DNA of 64,000 nucleotides from NCBI GenBank assembly GCA_002102555.1, contig MCFL01000006.1:124001-188000 (forward strand), given 5' to 3'. A program made the position numbers and the translations under genes. Each line of letters starts with the position of its first letter. Positions within the stretch are counted from its first letter, which is position 1. Below are positions 11,219-26,989 of this stretch, in pieces. The notes beneath the pieces were generated by a model. The model saw only the letters and a program-made list of their open reading frames with translations. It ran no database searches and had not been told where the DNA came from. The stretch comes from Catenaria anguillulae PL171. Taxonomy: Eukaryota; Blastocladiomycota; Blastocladiomycetes; Blastocladiales; Catenariaceae.

Positions 11219-11580
11219 TTTTTTTTTTTTTTTTTTTTAAATACAAGCAACCTATGTACTGAGGGAGATCTAACCATTGATACACAAAGACACAAGCTCA
11301 TACACACAAACACACAACTCCTTGGACTTGGCACTTGGGTACTTGCTTGGGGCCTTGGACCTTTGGTTTGATTCGTTCTTGTACAGCCACCAACAAAGGG
11401 TGCGCAAAGCAAGAATACAAGCAATGCAGGTGCAGGGGCCAGGAGGCCAGGGGACAGAAGGAGGCAATGTGGAGCAGAGACCAAGCAACCACATGTGCAC
11501 CAGATGACTTGGGTGGGGTTCGAACCCACAACCTTCGCCTTGCAAGGCGGGAGTGTTGCCACTATGCCAAAACCACTGGC
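11219..11580 (-). mobile_element. SINE-A, full length
   Basis: tRNA-derived SINE of about 350 bp. The head has an A-box-like TGGCATAGTGGC and a T arm GTGGG-TTCGAAC-CCCAC with the B box GGTTCGAACCC. The tail is TGCTTGTATTT plus poly(A). The TSD is gccttgaagcgatttgtg (11201-11218 and 11581-11598). It interrupts the 5' part of the MULE transposase. Confidence 0.92.
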
Positions 11581-11751
11581 GCCTTGAAGCGATTTGTGCC
11601 CAAGCAGTGTGAAATGACTACGTAGCCCATGTCTGGCATGATTGCTGACAGTCTGTGGGCATTGGTCACAAAGCCGCCGCCTGCCTGCTTGGGGAGCTGA
11701 GCGGTGGGGACTGATGAATTGGGATGATGGAGCTGTCGATTCCGATAAATG

Positions 11752-11981
11752 ATTTTTTTGATTTTTTTAAGTCACTACCACATGTATTGAAGCTGAAAAA
11801 CCAACACAGAAGTCTTGAAAGAAGGTACAAGAGCAGGAAGGTCACAGATTCAAGACACTCAACGGATGACAAAAGCAAGCAGAGAAAATGGCAAGCAATT
11901 GGTGGTAGGGGCACTTGGCCATGGGGTCAAAGGAGAGGGTAAGAAGGAGAGCGTAAAGAGGATGTGAACAGAAGAGGAGTA
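11752..11981 (-). mobile_element. LINE-X 3'-end fragment
   Basis: Only the last ~215 bp of a LINE-X 3' UTR, ending in CAATACATGTGGTAGTGAC plus an A-rich tail with TCA interruptions. No TSD is visible. It lies between the MULE and LINE-X copy A and stops abruptly near 11981, where the homologous tail at 27630 continues. Confidence 0.75.
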
Positions 11982-12070
11982 GCCTTTTTGTCCAGTAGTA
12001 ACACAAGCGTCCTTGCTAATAACTCAATGCAATACACCCTTACAATTGAATACTGTCGATTCTGCTGCCC

Positions 12071-13917
12071 AAATGTCTTCCAACGCCCCCCAAGTGGGCC
12101 CTGGCGACCCTACGCCGCCCCAACACAGGGGAGACGATCAGGTGATCAGCAACAAACCCGCGACGACCAGCAATTGAAAGCTGGCGAAGACGACGGCTTC
12201 ATTGTTGTCCAGCGCAAGTACAAAATCCGCAATGCCGCCCTGGCACCCCGCCGCGGAGATACGCGGGCTGAAATCAGATTGGCTGCCAGCTCCCTCCACG
12301 AATTTGCGCAAGGTCGTTGTGCACAAGAACGAAATCAAAGGCAACATTGACCTCTCGTCCACAGTTCGGATTGCCCTTGAACGCCAAGGTATTGATTATA
12401 CCGCGCACCCCAAGTCGCACAAGCTCTCGCGTGGTGGGCCCCAAGGCCAAGACGTTTACAAAGTGATCTTCAGCACGACAGCAACCCCACCGGACACGAT
12501 CATTGTCCAAAACGTCGGCAGATGCCAAATTGTCAAACATCTGTGGGACGAGGTCGATGGCCAACCGCGCCAGCTCGAGCTTTGGGCAGGACCGATTAGC
12601 TTTGCGGCTACCCATGATGAAGTCCGAGGCGTGCTTCGCCAACATTTCCAAGTGCAAGCAATCCGTGGCAGGGCGGACGTGCTCCGTTGGCGATTCTTCA
12701 AGGTCGCCTTCGCAACTGAGGACGATTTGCGTGCAGCGCAGACGTCATCACCTTTGTATTACCGGCGCCAATACGTATCATTCTACCAATCACTCGAGGA
12801 TTTCAAGGTCAAGTACGCGGATCCTGCCCTTGGCGTCAAGATGCTTTGCGGCAAGGATAACCTCTCCGTCCTCCAGACTATGGAGCCAAATGGATGGGTG
12901 ATCGCGGTCGACAACTCTCGCGCCCGAGACTTCTCTTTTGTGGTCTGGCAGGCGGCAAACGATGACAAGCGGGCCAAGGTGCTGCAGCACAATGGTCGCC
13001 TTAACGCAAACGGCTGTCGGGTTCAAGCCTACCCAAGGACGGCAAAGTTGTGCTTTGCGTGTGGGTCACTGGAGCATCTCCGCATCGAGTGTCAAGCCCT
13101 TAAGACATGGCAAGCAGCCGAAAAGGCCAAGAAGGATCAAGCTGAGTCAGCGCCCGTTCGCAGGTCAAGTGAACCCCAAGTACTGCCAGGCCAGTCATAT
13201 GCTGCAGCTGCGGGTGGACGCTCAAGAAATGCGCGAGACAAACAGCAGGCTGACCAAACAAATACCCGCGACTCGCCGGATCGCATTACTCTGCTCGAAG
13301 CAGAAAACTCGCGTTTGCGTGCTGCGCTGGCGGCATCAGAAGAGAAGGTGGCGGCGAAAACCCAAAAAGCAACGGACGGCCGCTTGAAGGCATTCGTGCA
13401 AAAGCAAAGTATGCTCCTCACAACGCTCGTGACATCTCTGTTGGCCATTGTCGGCGGTGACCAAGCCGCTACTGCTTCCGTTACCAAAGCCCTGGCGGAA
13501 TTTGCAAAGGAGAGCGAGGAGATTTTTGTGGATGACGAGGTTACAGAGGCCAACGAGATGGAGGTGGACAAAACCCAACCGGCCGCCCCCAGGGACAAGG
13601 GACAAAGATCGAGGACGGCTGCCAACCGTTCGCCATCGCCATTGGCAACTTCATCCGGCACGGATCACAATGGTCGTGGAAGGAAAAAGCAGAAGACAGC
13701 AGGTGGACACAACAACCAAGGCAGACAATCGCGGTCACGCGACGCAACGCCGGTCCCGGCAACTGGACGGTCAACTCTCCCATTGGGTGGTGCAGCGGGA
13801 GCTGCCACGAGCCGCTCGGGTGAAACTTCGCAAAATCGCCTGCACGGAGAAGGTGGCGCTGGTGGAGAGACAAGGGGGTCTGACAACCAAACGGCTGACA
13901 TTCCCCGTGCCCAATGA
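12071..13917 (+). pseudogene. LINE-X copy A ORF1 (gag-like RNA-binding protein), one frame break
   Basis: Nucleic-acid-binding ORF1 of the LINE. The first ~75 codons (GDDQ..., EDDGFIVVQRKYKIRNAALAPRRGD) match copy D in one frame. From about 12300 the homologous sequence (YKVIFSTTATPPDT, VDNSRARDFSFVVW, the knuckle CFACGSLEHLRIEC, then a Lys/Glu-rich coiled stretch) continues in another frame to the stop at 13917, so there is a frameshift near 12300. The end ...RAQ-stop overlaps the ORF2 start by ATGA. The initiating ATG is uncertain: one at 12071 runs in a frame that closes soon. Confidence 0.8.
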
Positions 13918-14137
13918 TGGTTCCACCCAACCGACCTGTCAACTTTTTGGATTTACCGCATCGGACAACAGCTTTTGGTACTGCTTCAATCTCACCACAA
14001 CCACGCTGGCTGCCCACCCCTTGTTGGCTCCTCATCAGCCTCGCACCCACCGGTTTCCTTTGGCGAATGGCGGTTCCACAGCACCTTCCCAGGGCTCTCA
14101 ACCCCAAGATTTGGGTATGGACACTCACAGCAACGCT

Positions 14138-14493
14138 TTTTTTTTTTTTTAAAATACAAGCAACCTATGTACTGAGGGAGATCTAACCATTGATACACAA
14201 AGACACAAGCTCATACACACAAACACACAACTCCTTGGACTTGGCACTTGGGTACTTGCTTGGGGCCTTGGACCTTTGGCTTGATTCCAGTCTTGTACAA
14301 CCACCAACAGAGGGTGGGCAAAGCAAGAATGCAAGCAATGCAGGTGCAGGGGCCAGGAGGCCAGGGGCGGAAGGAGGCAATGTGGAGCAGAGACCAAGCA
14401 ACCACAAGTGCACCAGATGACTTGGGTGGGGTTCGAACCCACGACCTTCACCTTGCAAGGCGGGAGTGTTGCCACTATGCCAAAACCACTGGC
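14138..14493 (-). mobile_element. SINE-A, full length, nested in LINE-X copy B
   Basis: Same structure as the copy at 11219. The TSD is acactcacagcaacgct (14121-14137 and 14494-14510). Its head reads CACCTTGCAAGG-type sequence with a few substitutions relative to its sisters. Confidence 0.92.
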
Positions 14494-14766
14494 ACACTCA
14501 CAGCAACGCTTTGCTACCCGTGTCTGGGTACAGTCGGGTACACATTCTGTTTTTGTCCCCTTGCTTTCTCCAACTGCTGCCTCTGCGCGTATGGCGTAAC
14601 CTTCCCTTGTCCTTGTATGCTCACCGTTGTTTTGACTCTCCTTCACTTTATTTGACTTCGAACTTTCTTGGTTCTCTGTTGCATGTTGTTCATTTTGTGC
14701 GTCTGTGATGTGGTTGAATGTCGACCTCAGACCCTGTTACTTTCCGTCTGCTTACGTCTGCTTACG

Positions 14767-14904
<138 letters not shown>

Positions 14905-15534
14905 CTTACCCTCTCTGTTGTCCCCAAGGCCAAGTGCCCCTACCACCAATTGCTTGCCATTTTCTCTGCTTGCTCTTGTCATTCGTTGAGTGTCTTGGAT
15001 CTGTGACCTTCCTGCTCTTGTACCTTCTTTCAAGACTTCTGTGTTGGTTTTCAGCTTCAATACATGTGGTAGTGATCCAAAAAAAAAAAAACAATTTCAA
15101 TCTCACCACAGAACAACCTTACTACACAGACTGTAAGACTCCGACGGAGCAGCAACAACACCAATACTGACTCCCATGCAGCACACGCCGAGTTCCCCGT
15201 CAACATCCTCGTCGCCAACATCCGTGGCTCCCAAGCGCACGACCGCCTTGTCGAGACCCTCAACTACGCGCAACGACAACACGCAGGTATTGTGGTAACC
15301 ACAGAAACCAAGCTGTCCGACAAGGCGGCCCGCAGCCTGAGTTGTGCGACCCTTAACCAAGAGTGGATGATCAAGATTGCACATGATGGTACACGCGCGC
15401 AAGGATCGGGAGTTTTGGTGGCAATAGACCCCAGACTCGAGAGCTACGTTGGCAGATGGTCAATTTATGATGGGTACATGGTGGCTTTCACGTTCCAGGG
15501 CTGTGGCGACTTCAGACTGCGTGTGATTGGCATC

Positions 15535-18952
<3,418 letters not shown>

Positions 18953-19554
18953 TTTTTTTTTTTTTTTCCGTCACTACCACATGTATTGAAGCTGAAAAAC
19001 CAACACAGAAGCCCTGAAAGAAGACAGGAGCAGGGAGGTCACGGATTCAAACACTCAATGAATGACAAAAGCAAGCAAGGACGGCAAGCAATTGGCGGTA
19101 GGGGCACTTGGCCATGGGGACAAGAGAGAGAGAGAAGAGAGTGAGAAAGAAAAGGAGAAGAAGAAGAGGAAGCAAGCAGAGGGAAAGCAACAGGACCCAA
19201 GGTCAACGGTCAACCACATCACAGATGCAAAGAATACACACCATGAAACAGAAAGTCAGGAAAGTTCAAAGACAAACAAAGGGAAACAGAGTCAAGACAA
19301 CAGCGAGCAGACGAGGACAAGGGAAGATTACGCCATAAGCGCAGAGGCAGCAGTTGGAGAAAGCAAGGGAATAAAAACAGAATGTGTACCTGACTGTACC
19401 CCGACACAGGTAGAAAGCGTTGCCGTGAATGTCCAAACCCGAATCTGGGGGTTGAGAGCCCTGGGAAGGTGCCGTGGAACCGCCATTCGCCAAAGGAAAC
19501 CGGCGCATGCAGGCGGCTGAGGAGCCAACAAGGGGTGGGCAGCCAGCGCGACAC

Positions 19555-22500
19555 TCATAGACGTAATGTGCGGCAACAAGCGCAAGGTCCGTGGTCGGCC
19601 GCTGGGTCACCGGGGTGCGCGCCTCCCGACAGTGGGGACATTGACAGGGCTGTTGGGCCGCAGGCAGGTCTTCTGGCGTGTGTCGCTCGATAGGTCCAAC
19701 GAGCTTGCAACGCTCCTTCCACAGCACAGTTTGGTGTTGTGGAAGCAATTGCGACAATTCGCGCGAGGACGGGTGCGAGGTTGGGAAATTGTTGCCGCAG
19801 GCGCACCTCGACTACGCATGCTGCAGTTGCCCGTAATTTGGCTGGATCCATTAGCCGCTCGACGAGTGTCTTTGCTGCTGCTTGGTGTGCCGTCATCCTG
19901 CGACGCCGTAGCAGCTCCACAACTTGTTCGTGCACATCCAATCGGCATGTCCAGAGTACGTTGACGAGTGCGCGACACCTGAGCCAGTGCTGTTGATCGT
20001 CGAGAGCACCACAGAGCACACAATTCGGGGACGCCACCCGCCCTGGCCAATATCTGTGGAGTTGAGCGCGGGTCGGCAGGCGACTTGTCAAAACCTTGAC
20101 GCGGAACGTGACCGATGCGTCGTCAGCAAACGATGCAAACATGGCCGATGCCTTGCGACCATTACGAATGGCCCCGTCAAACACCATCAGGTCGGGCTGC
20201 CCAACCAACTTGAGCATATACGAGTACAAATCGATGCGGGATTGTACCTGTGCCTGACGCCGAATCGCGCGGCCCACTTGCGCGTACACCAGCTCATGGC
20301 CTAACTGCACTAGCGCACCGAAGTCGATTGCATCCAGAAACTGCGGCGAAAAGGCGCACTCCTCACGGCAATTTGCACCGCAACGGGCAAGCTCGTCGGC
20401 CTTCTCATTACCCGCATTCCCATCGTGGCCCTTGACCTTCACGAGATCCAGCACAAGTTTCTTTTCCTTGACCAGTGCACGAAGGATAAGTAGCAAATCG
20501 TGCAGCGGCGACGGGTGACGTGGCCCAATCGCCTCGGCGTCGGGCAGGCCCAGAAACATGGGAACAACCTGCACAGCGACAGCCGAGTCCGAGAGAACGC
20601 GCACATGCGATTCAGCAGGGAGCTTGTCAACAATGGCAATGATGGCGGCGATCTCAGGGCGTGATGAACTAGTCGGAGCGGGTGGCAGTCGGCCGAAGAC
20701 TTCCAGGTCGAGCTGGGGGCAGTGAGCACCGAGTCCCATAACGGCATCAGTCGTATCCGTAGCGGGTTGCAGCGAGCCGTCGGTCCAACAGTCAAGGATT
20801 GTGCCATGGTGCGTTGTGAGCGGTTGCGTGACATTGGCGAGAGGTGGAGCTGAGTAGGCTGAGCTTGAGTGGTGGCTGTCGTCATCACCGCCGCTATCTT
20901 CGCTGTCTACATCCATGTCGTCTTGCACATACCCAGGGAAGAAACTTGACATGTACGGGCAGTGCTTGGGCAATTCGTGGTTGGGCGCGAGAACCACATA
21001 CGCGTCCACACCGTCCCGACGCTTCGTGAGAGACTTGGCTGAGATGGGGTACGTGTACGCAAGTGGGATGGTGACAAGGCAATCGGGCACGTCACACTTT
21101 GCTGACGACAATTGGCAGTTACCCGTATCACCACAGTCAAGGCATAAATGGAGGAGAGTGTGGTCGGGGGGCACAACACCCTCGTCAAGCATTAGGCAAG
21201 TGCATTCTGCGAGGTGGCGCAGCGTGACGATTGGTCCGTTCGATGTGTTACGGGAATCAGCAGCAACACACACACCAAAGGTTGGCAGCCCGTTTTCCCT
21301 CAAGAAGACCATGAGTTGGCCAACATGGTGTCGCGGCGCAAGGGCCAGGCGGGGCTGAATCGGCATCGCAGCAACTGGGCCGAGAGATGTGCACCAGTCG
21401 GAAACAGCGTTGGTCAAAGCAACCAAGGCATTGTGCAGGCGACCACGGCGAGGGCATCTCTTGGCAAGCAAATGTCGGATAGAGGCAAACGCGTTTGCAT
21501 ACCGTGCTGGAGTACTGTCCTGGTCTTGGAAGCAACATAGGGAAACAAGGGGAGAAAGTGAGTAAACACCAGCACCATGGAGACGGGAGCGCAAGGTATG
21601 AAGGACAGGCGATGGAATAACGGCCTCCAGCGGGATATCATCCACTGGGCAAACACGTAAAGGGTCATCACGCCCGGCGAGGTGAATTGAGACAAGAGAA
21701 CGAGAGAGAAGGGGAAGAAGGTTAAGAAGCGGAGAAGCTGGAAGCCCTTGTGACGTGAGCTGGCTTGGCGGGTGCGAAAGTGGGTTAGCCCACCAACGGT
21801 TTGCACGTTGGGCAAGACTGGATATGGCGCATGCAACTTGAAAGCGCTCACTCTGCACGGGATGGCTCAAACAGTAGCGAAGGTGTGATACACGAGCTGC
21901 GAGGATGGTGTGCTTGATAGAGGCGAGCCCGTATGTAGCTGTGTCGTAGAAAACCGAGACTGGTGTGTTGGATGGCAGCCGGGCAGCAGCGCGAACCACC
22001 GCACGGAGCTTCGCGTCAAGCTGATCGAGGAAAGTCGGTGACGGGATGTAACCGAATGCACGGTACGCGACCGCGGGGATGATTGCTGAGTTGATCACGT
22101 ATACCACAATCCTGGCTGGGACCCGCTTCGCCTTCAGGACGTTGATCGCACTTGTCACGGCACCCCTCATCACCCTTTCGTTGCCTTCCTCGGCCCCAAC
22201 CCATCCACAAATACACCCAGGTACCTCCTTGTCTCGCCTGGCCTGCGCGCGCCACTTCAACTCCTCTCGACGTCACACTCCCCACTCCACCGTCTCTCGT
22301 GTTGAATGCAAGCACAAAGCCTTGCTTGCGTTTGCCCGGATTCGTGTGAGTAGGTTGAACGCGTCGACCAAGTCCACCACCTGTTGGAGCAGCTCACGCG
22401 ACCTGGCAAAGAAGATCGCATCATCTATGTACCCAATCGCTACGTACCGCCGACGGCCAACCACCCTCACGCTCCCGAACGGTCTCCCACCACCTGTGTC

Positions 22501-24965
22501 CGGTACTTGATCAGCAGCTCGACACCACCGCAGCCCTCTTCCACCGCACACAGCAGAATGTCGTAGAACGCGTTCCATAGGAACGGCGATTCGACGCCAC
22601 CTGGGGTATACCGCGGTGAAGTTGAATCCGTCTCGTCAATCCAAACGCCGTAATCACTGACGCAGTTGCGCCCCTCAAGGAAGTGCGACAGTAGAAATCC
22701 ACAAATTGCACCGGCAAACGCAATCGCAAGAGCGCCAGGCGTACAAAGTGATGTGCACCGTGTCAAATGCTTTAGACTTGTCCTCTGAAATGCCCACAGC
22801 TCCTCCTCAGCGTCGGCCGCTTGCGCTTGGGCAATTAGTCCATGGAGAATGTCAATCGGGAGACGTGTGTCAGTACCCTTGAGTGCAGAAAACCGAGCAC
22901 CACGCAGCACTTGCTTTTCAACGGCCACGTTCTGAATACGCCGCCACATGACCGCATTGAACAACTTGGATGCGCATTCGAGTAGGGTAATGGGGCGCAT
23001 GGCGTCAACGTCGCCCGTGTAACCCTCTGCCTTTTTTGGCGTTAGGTAGATGACCCCGTATCGCCACTCGCTCGGCACCCAGTCGGCTAAATACATGTCT
23101 GTGAACAAGCGCGCCAGGATTCTGTGCCCGATGGTTCCGAGTGCAGCGTAATGGCGGTGTCGGAGGCCTGTTGCACCTGGGGCCTTGTCGATGTCTATGG
23201 AACACAAGATGTGAGCAACGTCCTCGGGCGTAATTTCCTCCTCGACTCCGTCCCACCACGATTCGCGGATCCAATGCAGGGGCCGCAATGCACGGCGGAT
23301 TGGTACCGGAGCCTGATCCATGTCACCATGTTCCTCGCGCTCAAAACAACCTTGCCAATGGCTGGCTGTCGCGTCCATGACTTCATTTGGGAGTAGTTTG
23401 ATGCCACTTGCAGTCACCACCCGGTCCAAGCAGTTGGGCGGTCGTCTGCGTTCCATGACAGACCGCATGACCGCCCCGGTCTTGACACCAAACTTTTCCG
23501 TTCGCGAGGCCACCGCAGCGTCAATCTGCTCCCTTTTTGCCTGCGCCGACTCTCTTGCTACGATCTCGAGCAGTTGTTCTTTTTCGCGCACCAGGTCGTC
23601 ATGCGGGGATTCCGCGCCGATTGCTGGCGCCACTCGGCTGAGCGCATCACGTTCTTCAGCAGACAAGTTAGTGGAGGGGTCGTCAAGCAAGCGTCGCAGC
23701 GCGCCAAGGGCCAATGCCGAATCTGTCTTGTTCTCCGGTGGCTTCAAAACAGATCCGTATGACCCGGAGGCACAGCGCTTCTTGTGAGGTAGTTGTGCAC
23801 GGCTGGCAGCCAGCATTGCATTCTCGTACAGGTACCATCTGTGCCCGATTGGCAGCGCTGGGTTGAGAACGGGCGGAAGTTGATCGTTGTTGCTGCTTTC
23901 GAGCGACTCGGCGTCAACCCACGCTGGGAAGGTGTCGGCGTTGTCGATTCGAATCCCTAGATCTGTACACACTTTGGAGACGAACGCGGCCCACGACTTG
24001 CTAGTTAGGCGGCTCTCATCGAGTACGTACCTGGCGGCCTCCCGTCGGGCTTGCTGTCGTAGGCGAACAAGGTTACGGTCCAGTCGGAGTGCAAGTGCCG
24101 TTTGAAGAACGAGCCGCGCATGGTCAAATCCTTGGGCTCCCACGACCGACATGGCAAGCACGTCATGCGTGACAGTTGGCGAAACAAAGACGCGGTCCAG
24201 GCGCCCGCCAGCCTCGTGCGTACTCTCAACCACGTCCAGGTGTACTGCTAGATCCAACAGGCCGTGCTCGAGTGCAACTGTCTCCAGCGGGTGGCTCGCA
24301 GTGTCATCCCGCTCGTTCATGTCGCCCGCAACCAGCAGCAGCTCGTCCCTCGCATCTGCCGCCTCAATCTCGGACCGTAGGTATCGGACTAGCGACGCTC
24401 GAATGGTCGGTTCTTGGGGCGGCGCATAGATGCCTATGACACGCAATCGGAAGTCGCCGCGGCCCTGGAACGTGAACGCCACCATGTACCCATCATAAAT
24501 CGACCATCTGCCAACGTAGCTCTCGAGTCTGGGGTCTATCGCCACCAAAATCCCGGATCCTTGTGCACGTGTACCGTCATGTGCAATCTTGATCATCCAC
24601 TCTTGGTTAAGGGTCGCGCAACTCAAGCTGCGGGCTGTCTTGTCAGACAACTTGGTTTCCGTGGTTATCACAATACCTGCATGCTGCTGTTGCGCGTAGT
24701 TGAGGGTCTCGACAAGGCGGTCGTGCGCTTGGGAGCCATGGATGTTGGCGACTAAGATGTTGACAGGGAACTCGGTGTGTGTTGCATTGGAGTCAGCATC
24801 GGTGATGTTGCTGCTCGGTCGGAGCCTTGCAGTCTGTGGTTGCCGCCAATGCGGCTTACGTCTATTAGTAAAGTTGTTCTGCGGTAAAATTGAAGCAGTA
24901 CCAAAAGCCGTTGTCCGATCCGGTGAATCCAAAAAATCGATAGGTCGGTTGGGTGGGACCATCAT
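19555..24965 (-). pseudogene. LINE-X copy D ORF2: APE endonuclease, reverse transcriptase, RNase H, CCHC
   Basis: About 1.8 kilocodons. The first block (24965-22467) starts MMVPPNRPIDFLD and has endonuclease motifs NIHGSQ, TETKLS, GDMNERDDT, RLDRVF and a DHARLV-like end, then RT motifs (RPITLLECASKLFNAV). Within the RT the frame is lost at least twice: DKSKAFDTV and the PQG-type motif lie in other frames, and YIDDAIFF (motif C) is read in the 22578-22273 block. The second block (22260-19555) is open for 901 codons: thumb region, a long spacer, RNase H (CWTDGS, RPEIAAI, LSDSAVAV, KGHDGNAGNEKAD), the CCHC module CVLCGALDDQQHWLRC and a C-terminal domain. The RT frameshifts make this copy unable to move itself. 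Confidence 0.85.
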
Positions 24966-26806
24966 TGGGCTCGGGGGATGTCAGCCGTTCGGTTGTCGGG
25001 CCCCCTCGTCTCCCCACCTGCGTCACCTGCTTCATGTTGCCGTGGTCGCAGTCGGTCTCTGCTTCGTGCAACGGCCCCACGTCCATCCGCACGGTGTGCT
25101 GGCGGGACCGGTGTCAATTCGCGGTCGTGTCTCGAACTATCACCTCCCTCATCCGCCGCTGATCCCGTTTTCTGGCGCTTCCGTCCACGCGGGTCCTCTT
25201 CAGACAAGTCCGAGTCAACCGACTCTGACCGGCGTGTGGTCACCGACCTCGCAGCCTGTTTCGATCGCACATCCCTCGATCCAGCCGGCGGCTCAGCATC
25301 AATGTCCATCGCCGCCGCCTCGCCGTCGGACGCTCTACTGTGCTCCTTTTCCTGCAGCGTCTGCGCTGAGGCGAGGAACGTCACCGCCTTTGCCTTGGCC
25401 TCCTCCATTCTCCCGTCTGCCATCGCTGACACCATCATTGCAAGCATCACCACCATCTCCCTTTGCTCCTTTTGCATGGCCGCCATCTGCGCGACCAGAA
25501 TGCTTGTCTGCGTCTCCGACTCCTCCCTTGCTGCACGCAAGGCTGCCTTGAGTTCGGCGTTTTCCGCCTCAAGTGCGGTGAGTCGGTCGTCTCCACCCTC
25601 ACGACCTCCAACTTGTCTGAAGACTGGTCCCTCGGGCGTCGCTTGGGCTTGCCCACCCGTGGCTGCGGCATACGACTGGCCGGGCTGCACTCGGCTGTTG
25701 TTCCCTTGGTGGGCGCCACGTTGCGCCGCCTGTCCCTTCTTGGCATGCTCACTCGCGCGCCAGTCTTTGAGAGCCTTGCATTGCACCCGGGTGTGTTCCT
25801 GCGAGCCACATGCAAAGCAGAGTCGCGCAGTCCGCGGGTAGAGAAGCACGGGCACACCATTCACATTGACCTTGTTTCCGGCCTGCGTCATCTTCCGGAG
25901 CTCCACAGCGTTTGCTGCACGCCACACGACAAAAGAGAAATCACGCGCGCGGGCATTGTCGACGGCCACTACTTTGCCGCTCGGGCCCATGGTCGTAAGG
26001 ACCGCCAGGTCGTCCTTGCCACAAACCATCTTGATGCCAAGATCCTTATCCATGTATTGACTTTTGAAATCTTCGAGGGACTCGTAGAACGAGGTGTGCT
26101 GGCGCTTGAAAACGAGCGGAGAGGTGGACAACGTTGCCTGCATGTCAGCCTCTGTGAGGAAGGAGACCTTGGCAAACCTCCAACGGTACACCTCGGTGAA
26201 GCCGCAAATATCGTGCACAGCGGTGTGGGCCTTGAAAAGGTCGCGCAATTCCTTGGTGGATGCTCCACGGCTCACAGGGCCAGCCCAAGCGGTGAGGTGT
26301 TTGGCTTGGCCGTCCACCTCGACCCAGGTGTGTTTTTCGATACGGCAGGATCCGATGCCGCGGACATTAAGAACGTTGGGTGGGGCGGCGCTGGTACTGA
26401 ACACCACCTTGTAGATCGTTTCTTGTGGCGAGTTGGGCTTGGGGAATTTGTGGAGAGGGGAGAGCCCGATGAATGGGAGCTGCATCATCTGAAGCGCCAA
26501 CCGGACGGCTTGCCCAATAGACCCAACAGCCGGATCACCAGGAGGGATCGGAATAATGACCGCATATTCTTTGTACTCATCGCTGTCGGATCCGATATCG
26601 ACATGCTGATCACCACGGCGCTGTGCAAGGGCCTCATTACGAATCTTCTTGTTGCGCCTACGGACAAGGGTGAAGCCGCCGTCGGCGGTGGTGTCGGGTT
26701 GCTGGTGATCGCGTTGCTGATCGGCGTCTGGCATCTCAATGTCGCTGGCGGTCGATCCAGGCGGCGGCGGGTCACCAGCGCTCGTGGTGGCGGCGTCGGT
26801 GGCCAT
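24962..26806 (-). CDS. LINE-X copy D ORF1, intact gag-like RNA-binding protein
   Basis: 614 residues from an ATG in a strong context (CCACCATGG). Order: acidic Pro/Asp-rich N-terminus (MATDAATTSAGDPPPPG), the GGFTLVRRRNKKIRNEALA motif, a globular part ending VDNARARDFSFVVWRAAN, the zinc knuckle CFACGSQEHTRVQC near residues 326-340, a predicted coiled coil (LTALEAENAELKAALRAAREESE), an Ala-rich helical part and a basic nuclear-signal-like GRKRQK stretch. It ends RAQ, with the stop overlapping the ORF2 start. By family it should coat the LINE RNA. It is open while the downstream RT is not. Confidence 0.85.
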   Translation of the reverse strand: MATDAATTSAGDPPPPGSTASDIEMPDADQQRDHQQPDTTADGGFTLVRRRNKKIRNEALAQRRGDQHVDIGSDSDEYKEYAVIIPIPPGDPAVGSIGQAVRLALQMMQLPFIGLSPLHKFPKPNSPQETIYKVVFSTSAAPPNVLNVRGIGSCRIEKHTWVEVDGQAKHLTAWAGPVSRGASTKELRDLFKAHTAVHDICGFTEVYRWRFAKVSFLTEADMQATLSTSPLVFKRQHTSFYESLEDFKSQYMDKDLGIKMVCGKDDLAVLTTMGPSGKVVAVDNARARDFSFVVWRAANAVELRKMTQAGNKVNVNGVPVLLYPRTARLCFACGSQEHTRVQCKALKDWRASEHAKKGQAAQRGAHQGNNSRVQPGQSYAAATGGQAQATPEGPVFRQVGGREGGDDRLTALEAENAELKAALRAAREESETQTSILVAQMAAMQKEQREMVVMLAMMVSAMADGRMEEAKAKAVTFLASAQTLQEKEHSRASDGEAAAMDIDAEPPAGSRDVRSKQAARSVTTRRSESVDSDLSEEDPRGRKRQKTGSAADEGGDSSRHDRELTPVPPAHRADGRGAVARSRDRLRPRQHEAGDAGGETRGPDNRTADIPRAQ

Positions 26807-26989
26807 GGTGGGCGGTAGAGATCGATGTACGGATGTTGTTGAAGCAATTGCACAGGCTTTCAATTGTGTATTCATGGAAAAGTTGGGCCCATGGCATGCA
26901 ACCCCAGACTTGTTTCTGAAGTACTTGGAGCAGCCAGAACAAAGTTTCTCAACCCGCATGTCTGAAACTTTCCACATTGCAATATTAGC

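Larger units (their letters stand above)
6833..11751 (-). mobile_element. Mutator-like DNA transposon (MULE), nested and incomplete
   Basis: A MULE on the minus strand. Its 3' end carries an array of GGCGGGTA units (6833-6970) and a 3' UTR that matches another copy at 61276-61809. Its transposase is split by three later insertions: LINE-X (8099-9832), SINE-B (9968-10289) and SINE-A (11219-11580). Without them about 2.5 kb of MULE remains. The opposite terminus was not found: the sequence runs into a LINE-X tail at 11752, and no matching GGCGGGTA array occurs there. The element is therefore truncated on that side and cannot now move by itself. Confidence 0.75.
18953..26985 (-). mobile_element. 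LINE-X copy D, nearly full length
   Basis: The most complete LINE-X: poly(A) end at 18953-18967, 3' UTR, ORF2 (24965-19555, broken), ORF1 (26806-24962, open) and up to ~180 bp of 5' sequence. The 3' UTR has a purine-rich stretch but not the long pure AG repeat of copies 1 and C. ORF1 and ORF2 overlap by ATGA. No clear TSD was found: the left side abuts copy C and the right side is disturbed by SINE-A at 26990. The exact 5' end is uncertain because the open frame continues upstream of the ORF1 ATG. Confidence 0.85.

Noticed and set aside
14408-14500. tRNA-like sequences with intact T arms (eight places) as possible tRNA genes
   Set aside because: Each is the head of a SINE with poly(A) tail and target duplication. 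Acceptor stems do not pair and the anticodon arms are irregular.
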